NCBI GenBank assembly: GCA_030549775.1
Contig: CM060175.1
Coordinates: 95,533,470 to 95,597,469 of the forward strand
Direction: 5' to 3'
Origin: Tamarix chinensis
Lineage: Eukaryota; Streptophyta; Magnoliopsida; Caryophyllales; Tamaricaceae
Length of the DNA: 64,000 bases
Shown: in pieces, positions 48,133-60,343 of the stretch
Layout of the letters: every line of letters starts with the position of its first letter
Numbering within the stretch: position 1 is the stretch's first letter
Notes under the pieces: model-generated
Databases searched by the model: none
What the model was told of the DNA's origin: nothing
Seen by the model: the letters and a program-made list of their open reading frames with translations, nothing else
Translations under genes and position numbers: made by a program

Positions 48133-51100
48133 CTTTAAGATTGAAGTTTGTTGGTTTACATTATTTAGAATATAAATTTAATAGAATTATAGGATACTTG
48201 TTTCTTGAGAATAGCAGAGTGAAAAAGGAAATTAAACTATGGGCCAAATGCATTCTAATTTTTTGTTTGGTGGAAATGAGATTAGAATATAGAATAAGAA
48301 TATGAATAGACAACCTTTATTCCCATCATTTTAGGATAAGGGGGTTGGTATAAATATTGGATATTCTCTTATCTCTATTATAAATGATTTCTTACTTTAA
48401 TCTCAATACAAAATATAGGAATTTTTTATTCCCATACTATTCTCAAATCTATTCTCCTTAAATACCATACAATGAAATGAGAATAAGTAAATTAATTTTT
48501 AATTATATTATTTCATTCTCAAACTTACCCCTTGATTTTTAAATTCACATTCTCATCTACCAAATGAATTGTCAGTTTATTTTTTATTTAAAAATATCAA
48601 GGTTGAAAATCTATGATTTGGGAGCAAAACACTTTCCCAAATATGAGCATAATGTCTTGTTCGTGGGAATTAGATATACTAAGGGATAGGAAAAAAGGTA
48701 AGTGCGTTCTTGATAAAATAATAGTTGATCTAAATTTTGACTTGATCTAATATGTTCATTTGGTAGAGTGTTATGTAGACAACTTATTTATGTATGAATA
48801 CGCTTGAAATAATAACAATATCTGACAACTTATCTAAATTGAAATGAATAATATTTATTGACAGTTTTATATATATAATATTTTAATAAGATATAATATT
48901 ATTAAAAAAATATTGGTTATTATATTTTATCATACAAAACTGATTTTATAAATGATTATTCATTAATTATTTATAATTATGATCAATATCAACCTTAGTA
49001 ATAGTTAAAAATATATTATTACTATCTTAATAAAAGTTAAAATGTATTAGCATATTTAATAATAGTAATAATAATAAAATATTATGTATTATCACTAATT
49101 ATGATTATTTATTTATTATTAATAATAATATAAATTGTGCTTCTTATTAACGTAATTTTGATCATGATTAATTATAATAAAAAATAACCATATTAAATGA
49201 TTTATTATAAATTAGTTATATTATTTATCAATATTATCAATTATCAATTATTATTATTATTATTATTAGTATTAGTATTAGTACTGTATCATTATCTTAA
49301 TAAAAATAACAAAATTTTATCGTTAACTATTAGTATTAAATATTTATATTTAATATTATTCTTATTAATAATTTATAAATATTCGTATGATTGATGTTAG
49401 TATTATTTTGTAATTATTTATTAATATTAATTTTATTGATTATTAATTTCTAACTAAAATAAAAAATATTCATATTAATTAACTATTCTTAACTATAATT
49501 AATATTAATCATATTCATAATTTATTTATAATGATGATTAATTTCATTTTTGTTAACAACTAACTTATCATTACAATTAAAACTATTCTTATTAATTAAT
49601 TATTCATAACTATAGATAATATTATTTGTGTTATTTATTTATTTACTCATAATTATGATTCATATTTTTTCATTATTAATTATTGACTTCATATGATATT
49701 ATTTTTATTGAATAATATTTTATATTTAAAATTAAAATTGTTCATAATAATTTATCTTGGGTTAGATTTGTTTCTTTCTCTACTCTGCTAAATAGATCAT
49801 TGAGAATGACCATTAGACCACAAAGGGTGTAATACCCTAAATTTTGCTAAGCCTAATTCTGTATAATTAATACCTTAATCTAATTCTAATCTCAAGAAAA
49901 AATTATTTTAGTTTTACCCTAATTATTTTATCAAAAATCTTGGCCTAATCCTAATTTTTGACTTGAGTAATTTATATTTCTTAATCCAACTTCAATCCCG
50001 GTAGATTTATATCTTTAATCTTACCTAATTTTAGCTAATCAAAATTTAACCTAAATCTAATCCCAACCTTAAGCCTTTTTCCTTTTCCTTCCTTCTGCGC
50101 CGATTTCTTCTTCTTCTTCTCTTGTCTTGTGTGTGTAATCCTTAACCTCTGCAACACACAATTCTCATCTCAACCATCATCTTCCATCTCATCCCATTGA
50201 ACTTTTGGCCTCTTCCTCGTGGCTATGCTCCTATCCCTCATACCTCTGTTGTTGTTGATCATCAACATCAGCATCATCATCCTCTATCGTTCTCCCTCCT
50301 TTATGCCATACACACATATATACATACTTCCTTCTCCTCTCTCCCTCCCTCATCTATTACTTCATTTATTGTCCCCATTTTATATTGAGAAAAATAACCC
50401 CAAGCCACCTTTCTCGCTCTTCTTCTTCTTCTCCTTGCTCTGTTCCATCAATCGCCCCACCACCTTCACCATCCAAGCACCACCACCACCCACCAAGCGT
50501 TGCTATGGCTTGGTAAATCAACCACCATAACCAACCCATTACTCTCCCTCACTGTCGCCACCTGCCTCTTCCTAGTCCTCTTTTTCACACACTGCTACAT
50601 TTTTGTGAGGGGCACTGCTTGTGCATGGTCACTCATACAATTGTGCACCATCATCGTAAACCTGTGCATGCTCGCATAGTTCTCCCGTACATACTCGCAC
50701 AGGCCGTGCACAACCTCGCATATGCTTGTGTGCCCCTGATCTTTCTCTCCCGTGTGTGCATTGCATGCACATGACCATGCTCCTTCGTACAACCTGCCTA
50801 TGTGACTTCCCAACTCTCTATCTAAGCATGCACAATCTATCGCATGCTTGTGCAGCCTCGTTTTCTCGGTCGTGCTTCTCTTTTAGCATACCCACACTTC
50901 ACCAAAATACCACTATAGCACCACCATACCTTCCATCATACTTCTAAGCAACTCAAGCTTCCCTTTGACTCTACTTATTTTCATTTTTACCCTCATTTAT
51001 CTTAATTTTTTCTTTACTATAATATTCTATCCTAATCATATATTATCTTATTTTTGTAAGAGTTTTTTCAGTGATCTCGGAGGAGGCGATTTAGGATTTA

Positions 51101-54100
51101 CATCCCGATGTCATTGTTAGTAAGGATACATGTCGTAGCTAGGAATTTATGTAAATGTGTATGTTTATGTGTGTGTGCTTTTATATTTAACATGTTATAT
51201 GAATGATGTTATCCTATGATGTGATATCTTGAGAGTAAAAAAATTTGGAAGTATGAATTTGGAAATAATTTTGGATATATGATATCTATGTATATAATTG
51301 AGGATATGTTTCTCAAATGAATGTTGGAGATTTGTATGTATTAGTATTAGGATTTATAAGGCTTTGGGAAAATATGAGCATTTTAACTACCTAAGTGTAT
51401 TATAGTCATTTGAGGATAATTTTGTGGTCATGATTATGTTATTCAATTATATGTCTTACATATCTATTTGAGTCCCGCATGATAATCTCGAATATACAAT
51501 TAACTATAAATAAGATATTACTCATTTAAAGTGAAAGATTACATGAGTTGGACCAAAGTGTTTTTATGGGTCTGGTCCACCGAATAAAAATAGTGACTCA
51601 AGTGTGTTGTCCCTGAAAGATGTAACATTCTATTTCATCGGATTAAGCATAATGGAATCCCATACTCAACCTAAATAAAAATATGATTAATGGATAAATT
51701 ATTAATGGAAAAGATATTAATCATTTAAAGTGAAAGACTACGTGAGTCAAAATCGAGGTGTTGAGTCCATTCCACTAGATAATAATAGTGACCCGGGTGT
51801 TTTATCCTTAAAATGTGTTTTAGACCATTCCACTAATTTAAGAATAGTGACTCATAAGCATTTTTGCTCTGAGAGGTATTGGTTCCATTCCACTGGATAA
51901 TAATAGTGGCTCAGGTGTGTTATTCTTTAGAGGTGTTTCAAACTGTTCCATCGGTTTAAAAATAGTGAGGTCTCTGAACTCAACTTAAATAAAAGTTTGG
52001 AATATGATATATCTATATAGTGAGACCCAAAATCAATATTTACCTAATATGGTTTTATATTATCATATGTATGCTTACTCTCTTATATGAAATCATGTAT
52101 TATGCATAATCCTACTTCGACTTTATCGTTACCTTACTCAGTATGTGGGGTATTGATCATTAGTTTCATGAGTGCTACTCATTCCTATGAGTAGATGACC
52201 CAGATATCTATGTAAAGGTTGATCATGATCTAGTGAACGAGTTTATAGCCTTTGATGCGTTATATGTGCACGAGTAATTTTTGTACTAGGCTTTTAGGTA
52301 TAGAGTCATATTATCCAGATGATAATTCTAACCATATACTTTTTTGGACTCTTAGATCCATGGCATCCCTTTTTATATTTTGGATTATTGTACTCGAAAT
52401 AAACCTCCAAACCCTTATCTAATATTTATGAAAGTTCCCTCATTTTTTATTTATCATGTTTTACTTCCTAATTATTTTACCTTGTGGTTGATGTAAGGAT
52501 GGTATGGTAAGCCAGACTTATGTCAGTTATATAGGTAACACCCAACTATTTGATAATATGCTTATGTTTAAAACAGATTTTTTCACTAGTAAATTTTGGG
52601 GGTGTTACAGAGGTATCTTTACCAAGGAGACCCTATTTCCCCTTACTTATTCATTATGTGTGCCAACGCTTTCTCCAACCTTATTCTTTTCTAATAATAA
52701 TGTTTTGTTTACCAAGGCTATAAGGGGTGAGAAGTTTCACTAGAATCTTATACTAGAGCCTTAGAGTTCCACCTCAGGTTTTGGCTAAATCTAAGATTAT
52801 CTTTAGCCCAAATGTTACCCAAGAATGTAGGGGAGAGTTGCAAAGCATATTAGGGGTGGCTAAAGTGTAATTCCATAACAAAATAACTTGCCCAACCAAC
52901 TCTTATCTAACATAAAAAGAGATTTTTAATGTTATTAAGGAAAGGATTTGATAGAATATTATAAGTTATATGTATAAAATCTTGTCACAAGCTCGGAAGG
53001 ATACCATAATCAAGGTCATTATACAAGCAGTATTGACCTACACTATGAGTGTGTCAAGCTCTCCACCTCCTTCTACATTGAGCTGCAACAAATTAGGCTT
53101 AGTTAGGAGGAACTTTGCAAGCCAAATATGTCATGTGGTACGGGGTTCCAAATTTTTTCCATGTTTAACCTTTCCCTCCTATCCAAGAAACTTTGATGGA
53201 GTGCTACTAATGACACCTCACTTATTTCGAGAATCTAGAAAAGGAAAGTATTTTCTAGGATATAGCCTTCTTGATGTTCCTTTGGGATTCAAGCGTAGTT
53301 ATAAATGGTGGAGTATTTGAGATGCCAAGTGTTTGTTGTCAATAGGGATTTAATGGCAATTTGGTAGCAGGGATAATATCAATGTTTATTAAGATAAATA
53401 GATCTCAGAACCCCACTCATTTTATGTCATCACGTTACACAATGAGACCTTCTAGAATATGCAAGTGTGTGATATGATGATCAAATGTAATAATGCATGA
53501 GGTTTTGAGAAAATCAATTTTTTTCTTAGAGACGTTGACCATATTTTGAAGCATCCAATTTATAGTTACAAGCAGAATGATAAGTGATGTGGCGCCATTC
53601 TAATATGGCATTTTCTCAGTCAAAAGTTTTACAATTTCATGAGTATATAGGCTATAATAGACAATCAAAGTAGCTCGTCACAACATGGTTTGACAATGTG
53701 GCACCTTATTAAAAGGGATAAGACCCTCCCCCAAGTGAAATGACTCATTTAAGGTTGTTGTCGTGATATTATCCCCATCAAGAAACACTAAAGCTTGAAG
53801 GTTTTTAGATACCTAAGTCATGGCATGGATGTAGCTAGAGAGAATCTACTATACATGCTCTACTCGAATACCTTCATGCTAAGGAGTTGTGACGTTACCT
53901 TGTTGAGGTTGATCTGTAGGCTCATAGTTGGTCATGGAATGAATGGATGACAAAACTAAACGAAAAGGATGGCACGATAGCTTGGGTCCTCACCTATGCT
54001 TGGGCAATGTGATGGCACATGTATGATCTCCTATTCAAGGACAAGATTACGAAACTAAAGGCTATCTAGAATTGAACTAAACAACACTTTATCTCTTTGT

Positions 54101-55850
54101 GGAAGCAACAAACCAAATATGTGGGTGACACCTTTAGAGATATTAGATGGAGTGATTTATCTATGGATTTAGTGAAGATCAATGTTCATCCAGGGGAAAT
54201 AGGGAGAGGCAAATGGGTTATAGCTAAGGTTTGTCACAACAACACAATGATAGAATACCCTCATGATAAGGAGTTTTGGATATGTTTTCTCATTAAGGTT
54301 GATCTACAACCTCATGGCCAATCATGGAATAAATATATGGTGCAACTAGACAAAAAAGGATGGCACCACTGTAGCTTGGATCCTCACCTATGCTCGGGTA
54401 ATGTTATGGTGCACAAATGATCTCACATACAAGGACAAGATTACAGATCCAAACGCTATCTTGGATTTAATTGAATAAATATTTATCTCTTCATGTGAAC
54501 AACAAACCAAGTATGTAGGGGCCGCCTTTGTAGATATTAGATAGAGTGCTCCAATCATGGATTAGGTGAAGATTAAAATTGATCTAGGGGAAATAGAGAG
54601 AGGTGATTTGGTTGTAGATATGGTTTGTCACGATCATATAGGGAAATCCCATTGGCCACATAGAAGATTAATGGCTACTAATCAGTTAGTGAAGGAGGTA
54701 GAGGGGCAATATATGCTTCTTGTAGTTAAGGAGGCTAAAGTATGGCAAAAGACAAAAGTTATCGTTGAATTAGGGTTTGATGGCTTAATTTGTAATTTGA
54801 AGACTTGAAAGAACATTAGGTTGAGGCTTGGTTATACTATCAAGTGTGTCTCATATCTAGATGCATGTTTCGAAGTCGTTGCATGGTCTTTCCCTCGTAG
54901 ATTTGGTAATCACTTTGTTCATGAGATTGTTAAGTTCAGAACTTGTAATAATAAACACAGTTGGATGGGTTTTTTAGCACAGATATTAAGAAGTAATAAA
55001 TTTTAGAATTTAAACACTTTTATTTACAAATATAATCGTGCATTAATTGTGTTTTTCAAACTAATTAACAAATAATTGACAATGAGAATAGATAGCAAAC
55101 TAAATGTAGGTAATAAAGTGCTTAATGCTTTATACTTTTTCGTAAATGGGCTTCTATTTTGAAATATATATTTGTTTATTTCAGAAACACACACATACAC
55201 ACACACATAATAGGCATCTGACTGTGAAATAAAGAAAATACCCGGGTAAACTTTTTAAATTCAACCTTATGGGTGAAATTCTAAAATCTTTCATTTAGAA
55301 GACTTGAAAAGTTTCGAGAAGATAAAAAATTCCTCTCCAAAATATTCGGATAAGGAATTTAGGTTATAATATAAATCTATTGAAGATGAATAATCTTCTA
55401 ACCAAAATTTTGGAGTTAAAGTGCTAGTTTTTTCTAGCATGAATCCTCATGGGTGCAAAACAAAAGTTTTATTATATATAATTGAAGTCGCATTGACTTA
55501 AACAATTCCTTTTTTTTTTCTTTGTGCCGCTAATCTTGTGTTATTTGGATTTTCTTCTTATAATATTTTTTTTGTTAAAAAAAAAACCTTCTTTCTTACT
55601 GTGCACATTAACTAGAAAGTAGAAACACAACATAAAAGCTATGAAGTACAAAGCAACTATTGACATATATATAGATATATATGTCAATGGGCAGAAATGC
55701 TGCATCAATATGAACCGAATAAAATAATATATATAGTATATGATGATGAACCGTATAGTGTTGACTGAATATACCTTGGATAAGAAATGTTGCAACTGTA
55801 AGGTACAGAAGCAGCACGTAGGCATAGCGACACTCCTTACTCGCGGCCAT
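46436..55850 (-). CDS. EPFL9: STOMAGEN / EPFL9 secreted peptide precursor, two exons with a 9.1-kb intron
   Basis: Exons on the minus strand: 55850-55775 and 46686-46436. Donor is CCAAG|GTATAT and acceptor GGAGCAG|GAATGG; phases match and complete a Gly codon. The predicted precursor is 108 residues. Exon 1 encodes a hydrophobic signal peptide (MAASKECRYAYVLLLYLTVA then TFLIQ). Exon 2 gives a propeptide with basic cleavage region RPRRM, then the mature domain starting IGSIAPTCTYNECRGC and ending YHYKCVCHRQ. All six cysteines of STOMAGEN are present. In Arabidopsis the 45-residue peptide is secreted by mesophyll and competes with EPF1/EPF2 for the ERECTA/TMM receptors, raising stomatal density. 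Here Thr4 is Ile and one Gln extends the C-terminus. Arabidopsis precursor length is 102, so size fits. A further small exon cannot be excluded, but the frame does not need one. Confidence 0.9.
46687..48235. other. EPFL9 intron, region next to exon 2
   Basis: AT-rich intron sequence with (AT)n tracts at about 47,948-47,967 and 48,099-48,131. A short less AT-rich patch at 47,640-47,880 shows no exon-like frame. Confidence 0.45.
48240..48580. mobile_element. MITE-like element in the EPFL9 intron
   Basis: The left end has 'tttgtttggtggaaatgag' and the right end 'cattctcatctaccaaatgaa', an inverted pair of the type GTTTGGTAAATGAGAATG. The inside repeats 'attcccat..tattctc' words. Similar to 56,640-57,505. 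Confidence 0.5.
48590..49827. other. Extremely AT-rich intron stretch
   Basis: Long runs of ATT/AAT-type words, especially 48,830-49,740. There is no coding or element structure apart from degenerate simple sequence. Confidence 0.6.
49828..52609 (+). mobile_element. Gypsy-type solo LTR (copy E), 2.8 kb, in the EPFL9 intron
   Basis: Starts TGTAATACCCTAAATTTT and ends GGGGGTGTTACA. It is collinear with LTR D: C-rich stretch at 50,080-50,950, several 'ccattccac..ataatagtg' repeats at 51,560-51,970, and 'tactcgaaataaacctccaaa'. The flanking five bases (AAGGG and GAGGT) differ, so no target duplication is seen. It lies directly against a LINE fragment. Frames in the C-rich part are composition artefacts. 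Confidence 0.65.
52610..54995 (+). pseudogene. L1-type LINE remnant, 3' half, with internal tandem duplication
   Basis: Begins inside the RT at a stretch reading about RGIYQGDPISPYLFIMCANA across a frameshift (52,610-52,670), continues through IIQAVLTYTMSVSSSPP (53,010-53,070), the block before the zf-RVT region, and into RNase H-like sequence (DLVKINVHPGEIGRG near 54,165). Stops and shifts abound. The 5' part of ORF2 is absent; the solo LTR abuts the break. It is distinct from the LINE at 41,856. Confidence 0.7.
53902..54685 (+). repeat. About 392-bp tandem duplication within the LINE fragment
   Basis: Two units, roughly 53,902-54,292 and 54,293-54,685, share 'aggttgatct', 'tcatggaat', 'ggatggcac', 'tcctcacctatgct', 'caaggacaagattac', 'gaagatcaa' / 'gaagattaa' and 'ggtttgtcac'. 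Divergence is substantial, so the duplication is old. Confidence 0.75.
54996..55774. other. EPFL9 intron, region next to exon 1
   Basis: AT-rich intron sequence with a short CA-rich stretch near 55,184-55,208. No further element. It ends at the GTATAT donor of exon 1. Confidence 0.45.
55775..55850 (-). CDS. EPFL9: EPFL9 exon 1 (signal peptide)
   Basis: 76 nt from ATG at 55,850, 25 codons plus one base. It encodes a charged N-terminus and a hydrophobic core LLLYLTVATFLI. The ATG sits in CCATGG in a GC-rich leader. Reading on past the donor gives a random hydrophobic frame. Confidence 0.8.
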
Positions 55851-56150
55851 GGGAGCGAGGCTCTGCCGAGCTGCTAATTAATAACCCCTCCCGCGGACGA
55901 ACAACCTACCTAGCCAGCTTAGTACTCTCTTCTGTCCGAGTAATGTGATAGGTAGCCGGGTAGCCGGCCGGAGAGGAAATTCTGGGGGGCAAGCGGAGAA
56001 GAGGAAGGAATTAATAAGTCAAGGAGAGGATGAGAAAAAATGTCAGTCAGAGAGGCTTTGGATAGGCCGTGGTTGAATAAGAGCCATTGATCGACGCATG
56101 AGCTAGAAGCTGCCCGAAAGTCTCTTTTTTTTTTTTTTCTTTTCATTTAA
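55851..56150 (-). promoter_or_regulatory. EPFL9: EPFL9 leader and proximal promoter (predicted)
   Basis: A GC-richer block upstream of the ATG with CCGCGG, CCGGCCGG and GA-rich words, unlike the surrounding AT-rich DNA. No convincing TATA box was chosen. The 75-codon frame in it has no family resemblance. Confidence 0.4.
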
Positions 56151-56468
56151 AAAACGATGGCATAGCGTAGACAAAACAAGCTTGGTTGGTATTGCTTTTG
56201 CTTAAGAGGTCCCCAACTGAACTGACAGAGAGCACCAGCACCTTGTTCTCCAAAGCCGGTTCAGGCCCCTAGCCAGCAACACGCGTTAGAGTGATTGCTT
56301 GGTACTACAGACAATATTAATTGTCATCACTTCTTGGCTTTTTTTTGGTTTCTTTGGATTTTCTTGCTTTTGTTTCAGATTTGATTTCTGGGCAGTGGAC
56401 ACACGTGAATATGCGCGTTAGCTAACTAACTAATTACGAATACATATCTGTCTTGCTCCTCTGTTATA

Positions 56469-56493
56469 ACACACACACACACACACACACACA
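56469..56493. repeat. (CA)n microsatellite
   Basis: About twelve uninterrupted CA units followed by an A-run, some 620 bp upstream of EPFL9. Confidence 0.9.
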
Positions 56494-56639
56494 AAAAAAA
56501 AGGGTCGGTGGAATTTTTGAGGACTCGCAATCTGCATTTAATCTGGAAGAGGTGTTTGAATGCGACGCCTTTTCGATCGACGTAGCCAAGTTCAATTCAA
56601 TGCTGTAATTTTCACCTCATTGATGTTCCCATTATAAAG

Positions 56640-57505
56640 AGGAGGGTAACTAGACATTGTTTAGTTGGAGGGAATAAAATTGTAGGAATGAGAATTTAAA
56701 AAGGAATTTAAATATTCTATTATTTGTTTTAAGGGAGTGATAATTAAAATGGGATTGAGAATAAAATTTAGAGGTGCTAATTCCCATCAATTTATTCCTA
56801 GAGGGGAGGTGGTATTAAAAGGGTGGGAATGAGAATAGAAAATAAAATTACCAAAATAACCTTATATTATTGTGTATAAACTTATATTAATAATAATAAT
56901 GATGATGATGATGATTATCTTTATAATAATTTTAATTCCCAAACTCTCATTCCCATTTACCAAACAAGGTGTTATAATTGTATTATAATTATCATTATAA
57001 TTATTATCTTTATTATAATAATTAATTATAATTAAAAATATAATAATTATTATTATAATAAATATAATCATAATTATAATTATAATAATTGTTGTAAGTA
57101 TTATTTGATATAATAATAATAATAATTATTATTACTATCATCTAATCTAATTGGATCAGATTGAATATAACCTGATCGGATCTAATCTGATATTATATGA
57201 TCTATTATGAAGAAAACAAGGTCGAATAATAGAAAAACATAATAATAATTGGTTATATATATACACGAAACTATAAATATTATAAATATAAGAAGGATAT
57301 TTTTGTAAATTTATGATTATATTTCCAATCCTATTCCCACATACCAAATAAAGGAAATTTTTATTCCCAAGTTATTCCCAAATTAATTCCATCAAATACT
57401 AAACATAGGAATGAGACTAAATAAACTAATTTCCACTTCTTAATTCCTATTCTCATTCCCACTCTTTAATTCCCAAACTCTCATTCTCATTTACCAAACG
57501 TGCCG
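56640..57505. mobile_element. MITE cluster with TTTGGTAAATGAGAATG-type ends
   Basis: Inverted words recur: 'cattgtttagttggaggga' near 56,656, 'actctcattcccatttacca' at 56,943, 'attcccacataccaaataaa' at 57,331 and 'ctcattctcatttaccaaac' at 57,479. The pattern fits one or more AT-rich MITEs, perhaps nested. Interiors are ATA/ATT-rich and non-coding. Confidence 0.5.
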
Positions 57506-58025
57506 TGAGTTACAATAGATGACGGGTCGGCCAACAACCGTGGATTTTGGAGCCATTCTCCAACTGTCTTTTTTTCCCTTCTTAAAAAAATAAAAATAAT
57601 ATATATATGTAATCAGCAATAATAACAATTACTAATTATACTATCAAATCAATGTTAGTTATTATTAATATTAAGTATAATAGATTGATTAAAGTCTTAT
57701 CTCACGCTTAGACAAGAGTGAGAAAGTACAATAATTGATAGAAATATATATATATATATAGATGCGCCCTAGGACCTAGGGAAAGAAACAAAACACTTGA
57801 AGAGTAGGAAATGAAAAGTCTAAAGGATTAGTAGATAATAGAAAGAACTAGATAATAAATAAGGAAATGGAAGGAAGAAAGGAAAGAAGTTTGAGGTTTA
57901 TATTGATTGAAGTTTGGGATAATTAATTTGAAGTTTGGGATACAAGGATAGGTAATTGATGTTTTCCTAAGAGAGTGTATCTCTCTAAAACTTTTCTGAT
58001 CCCTTCAAATGAACTATTAAGTCCA

Positions 58026-58033
58026 TTTTTATA
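58026..58033 (-). promoter_or_regulatory. Pararetroviral promoter-like TATA box
   Basis: TATAAAAA on the minus strand, in the non-coding stretch after the last ORF, followed by 'aatagttcatttgaagggat', a leader similar in layout to caulimovirus transcript starts. Upstream are repeated AGTAAAA words (58,090-58,165). Activity is unknown. Confidence 0.45.
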
Positions 58034-58567
58034 AATGGAAGGGGGTCCTAACAGTTACAATTTAAAAAGTAGATCTGAAAGATTCACCGAAAGAAAACAG
58101 TAAAAAGTACACAGTAAAAGATGTACTAAAAGATAAACAATAAAAGTAAATAGTTAAAGTAACCTAGAAAAGTAAAAAATCTTCCACGTGTTGTACTTTG
58201 CTACAGATTCCTTTGTCCTTTTCTCTTTCTACTTTCGGTTGCTTTTACCGTCTGCTTTTACCCTTGGTTAAAAGTAGTCACCACCGAAAAGTGTCATTGC
58301 AAATTCCTTTTAAATTGTTGATGCCACTTTTGCTTTTGATTTGTCCTTTTGTACTGGCAAGATATTCTTTGTTTGCCATCTTGTTTTGTCCTTAATGCAT
58401 GCTGCTGAATACACCTTTTGTCATAAGGATACACTAGGGACTATTAAGAGATACTTGGGAGTATCTTGTAACAGTCGTCTTTGTTTTCATCAGCATAGTC
58501 TGGAGTTAGTGTAGATGAAGCTGATGAAGATGATGATGTTTGCTTCTTATTTTGAGACAATATTTGG

Positions 58568-59418
58568 CTAAGTATGGCCAAATATTCTTCTTCTATTTTT
58601 TCTGCCGCGAGCTTTGCTGCCATGAAGGATTTTTGAGCCAGAAATTTTGTTTCTGAATGACTGGCTTGAATCTGTTTGGGTGATGATGATTGTCTTGATT
58701 TGATCCAGTTTTGAATGGTGGTCTTTGATACTTTGTCGAATTCTTGGAATTTGTTCCACCATTTTACTTTGAATCTTCAAACCAGGGTAGTTAATCCATC
58801 AATTTCATGAATCTCTACAATCCATGAAAATACCCAAGGGCAGAAGAATTTTGAACAAAAATGGAAGATAGGGGGTACCATCCTATCTTTTTTTTTTGGT
58901 TTGAAGAGAGTTTTGAAGGTATCAAGGGATTTTGATACTTGGGAAGGGAGGATCTCAGGGATTGATTTGAAGTCTTTCCACCACTTAATAAACCATAGTG
59001 GTGTTTCTTTTTTGTTGAAGTTTTGGAAGAAAATCAGCCATGAGTGTGATTTTCTAGAGTTTTCAATGTAAAATGTGTTGTATAGGGCTTGTTGATAGTC
59101 CCAGTAATTGAAGGAAAGTTTGGTGTTTAGGCTAGATTTGTATGAATCAGGAAGCCAATGGGAATGTTTGAGGCTTGAACCCCAATCCATGGGAAGGATT
59201 ATTTTGTGGATTTTGCAGTTTGTATATGCAAGTTCATCCTGGGTTTGTGGCAAGGTAAAGTGTTTGAATGTAGCAGATCCTGTATATTGAAGGATTGAAA
59301 GGTCACATGTATGGGGTTTGGCTACATCCCATGGTTTGAAACACCATCCAGAAAATAATTTTCTTAAAGCAGTGAAAGGATCTGGATGATAAAATCCTTC
59401 TTCACAATTTGAAATCAT
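58568..59418 (-). pseudogene. Pararetroviral ORF downstream of RNase H, unknown function
   Basis: Two frames, 59,418-58,777 (213 codons) and 58,780-58,568 (70 codons), overlap by a frame change. The first is Trp/Phe-rich (WLIFFQNFN, WFIKWWKDF, FFCPWVFSW) and resembles a conserved region found after RT-RNase H in many plant endogenous pararetroviral sequences. Function is not known to me. It is one of the better-preserved parts of the relic. Confidence 0.6.
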
Positions 59419-59869
59419 TTGAAAATGTGACTTGGTGAAATACTCAGGTCCCTTTTGAAATTCTTTTGGTTTTGAAATAATTTATTTCAAAATCAATTTT
59501 TTCAAAACTAGTAATGAAGATATTTTTGAAACTTGTTTTTGTGAAGGAGTTTTTGGAGATGAAGATACTCCTTCGATTTTTAAAACAGGGTTTGAGGATG
59601 TACCTGAGTGTCCAGGTTGAGAACTCTGGACATTTTAAACCATACCATGAAGTGCTTTTAACACTTCTAGAGACTTTGATAGGGTTTCAACCCATTTTTG
59701 AATATCTGGTTTTGATTCTTCAATTTGAGGGGATAAAGCTGCTGCTTCATCTTCAACTGTTGCTTCGAATCATGATCGAATTGGTATGGGTGCAAGGATC
59801 TCTTGAATTTTTTCCTTACCTTTATTCTTTGGAGCTATTTTATGATTTTCCTTGAAGGAATTCTCGAGT

Positions 59870-60343
59870 GAGAAAGTCTGGTAAGGAATTTGTCTCTCCC
59901 TTTATATATTTAATCTCAAAATCGAAGACTGAAAGGAGGGCTTGACATCTGACAAATATCTATTTGGAGGTAATATTTTGGACATCTTTTTTGAGAATAT
60001 CTTTACCAGATTTACAGTTGATTCTTAACAGGAATTTTTTGTTAAGGAGATCAGAATGAAATTTGTTAATGGATTGGACTATGGCTAGTATTTCTTTTTT
60101 GACTGTCGAGTAATTTTACTGGGTTTGGCTCCAGTGTCCAAAAGTGAATTGGATCACTATTTCAGAATGAATTTGGGCTTGTTTGGATTGGGTTAGGTAC
60201 TGTTCATATGTTTGGGCTTGGGCTTGTTTGAGTATGCCACCGTACCCAATTTCTGGGGCATCGGTTTCAACGATTTTGAATAGGTTTGGGTTGGCCAGGT
60301 TTAAACAAGAAATGGATTGAACTTGGGCCTTGATTTGTTTCAT
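59870..60343 (-). pseudogene. Pararetroviral RNase H
   Basis: Follows RT directly. A 75-codon frame has IVETDAPEIGYGGILKQ (about 60,285-60,235), including the first catalytic Asp. After a stop near 60,116 the reading continues to the end of the domain near 59,870 with further interruptions. Confidence 0.72.
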
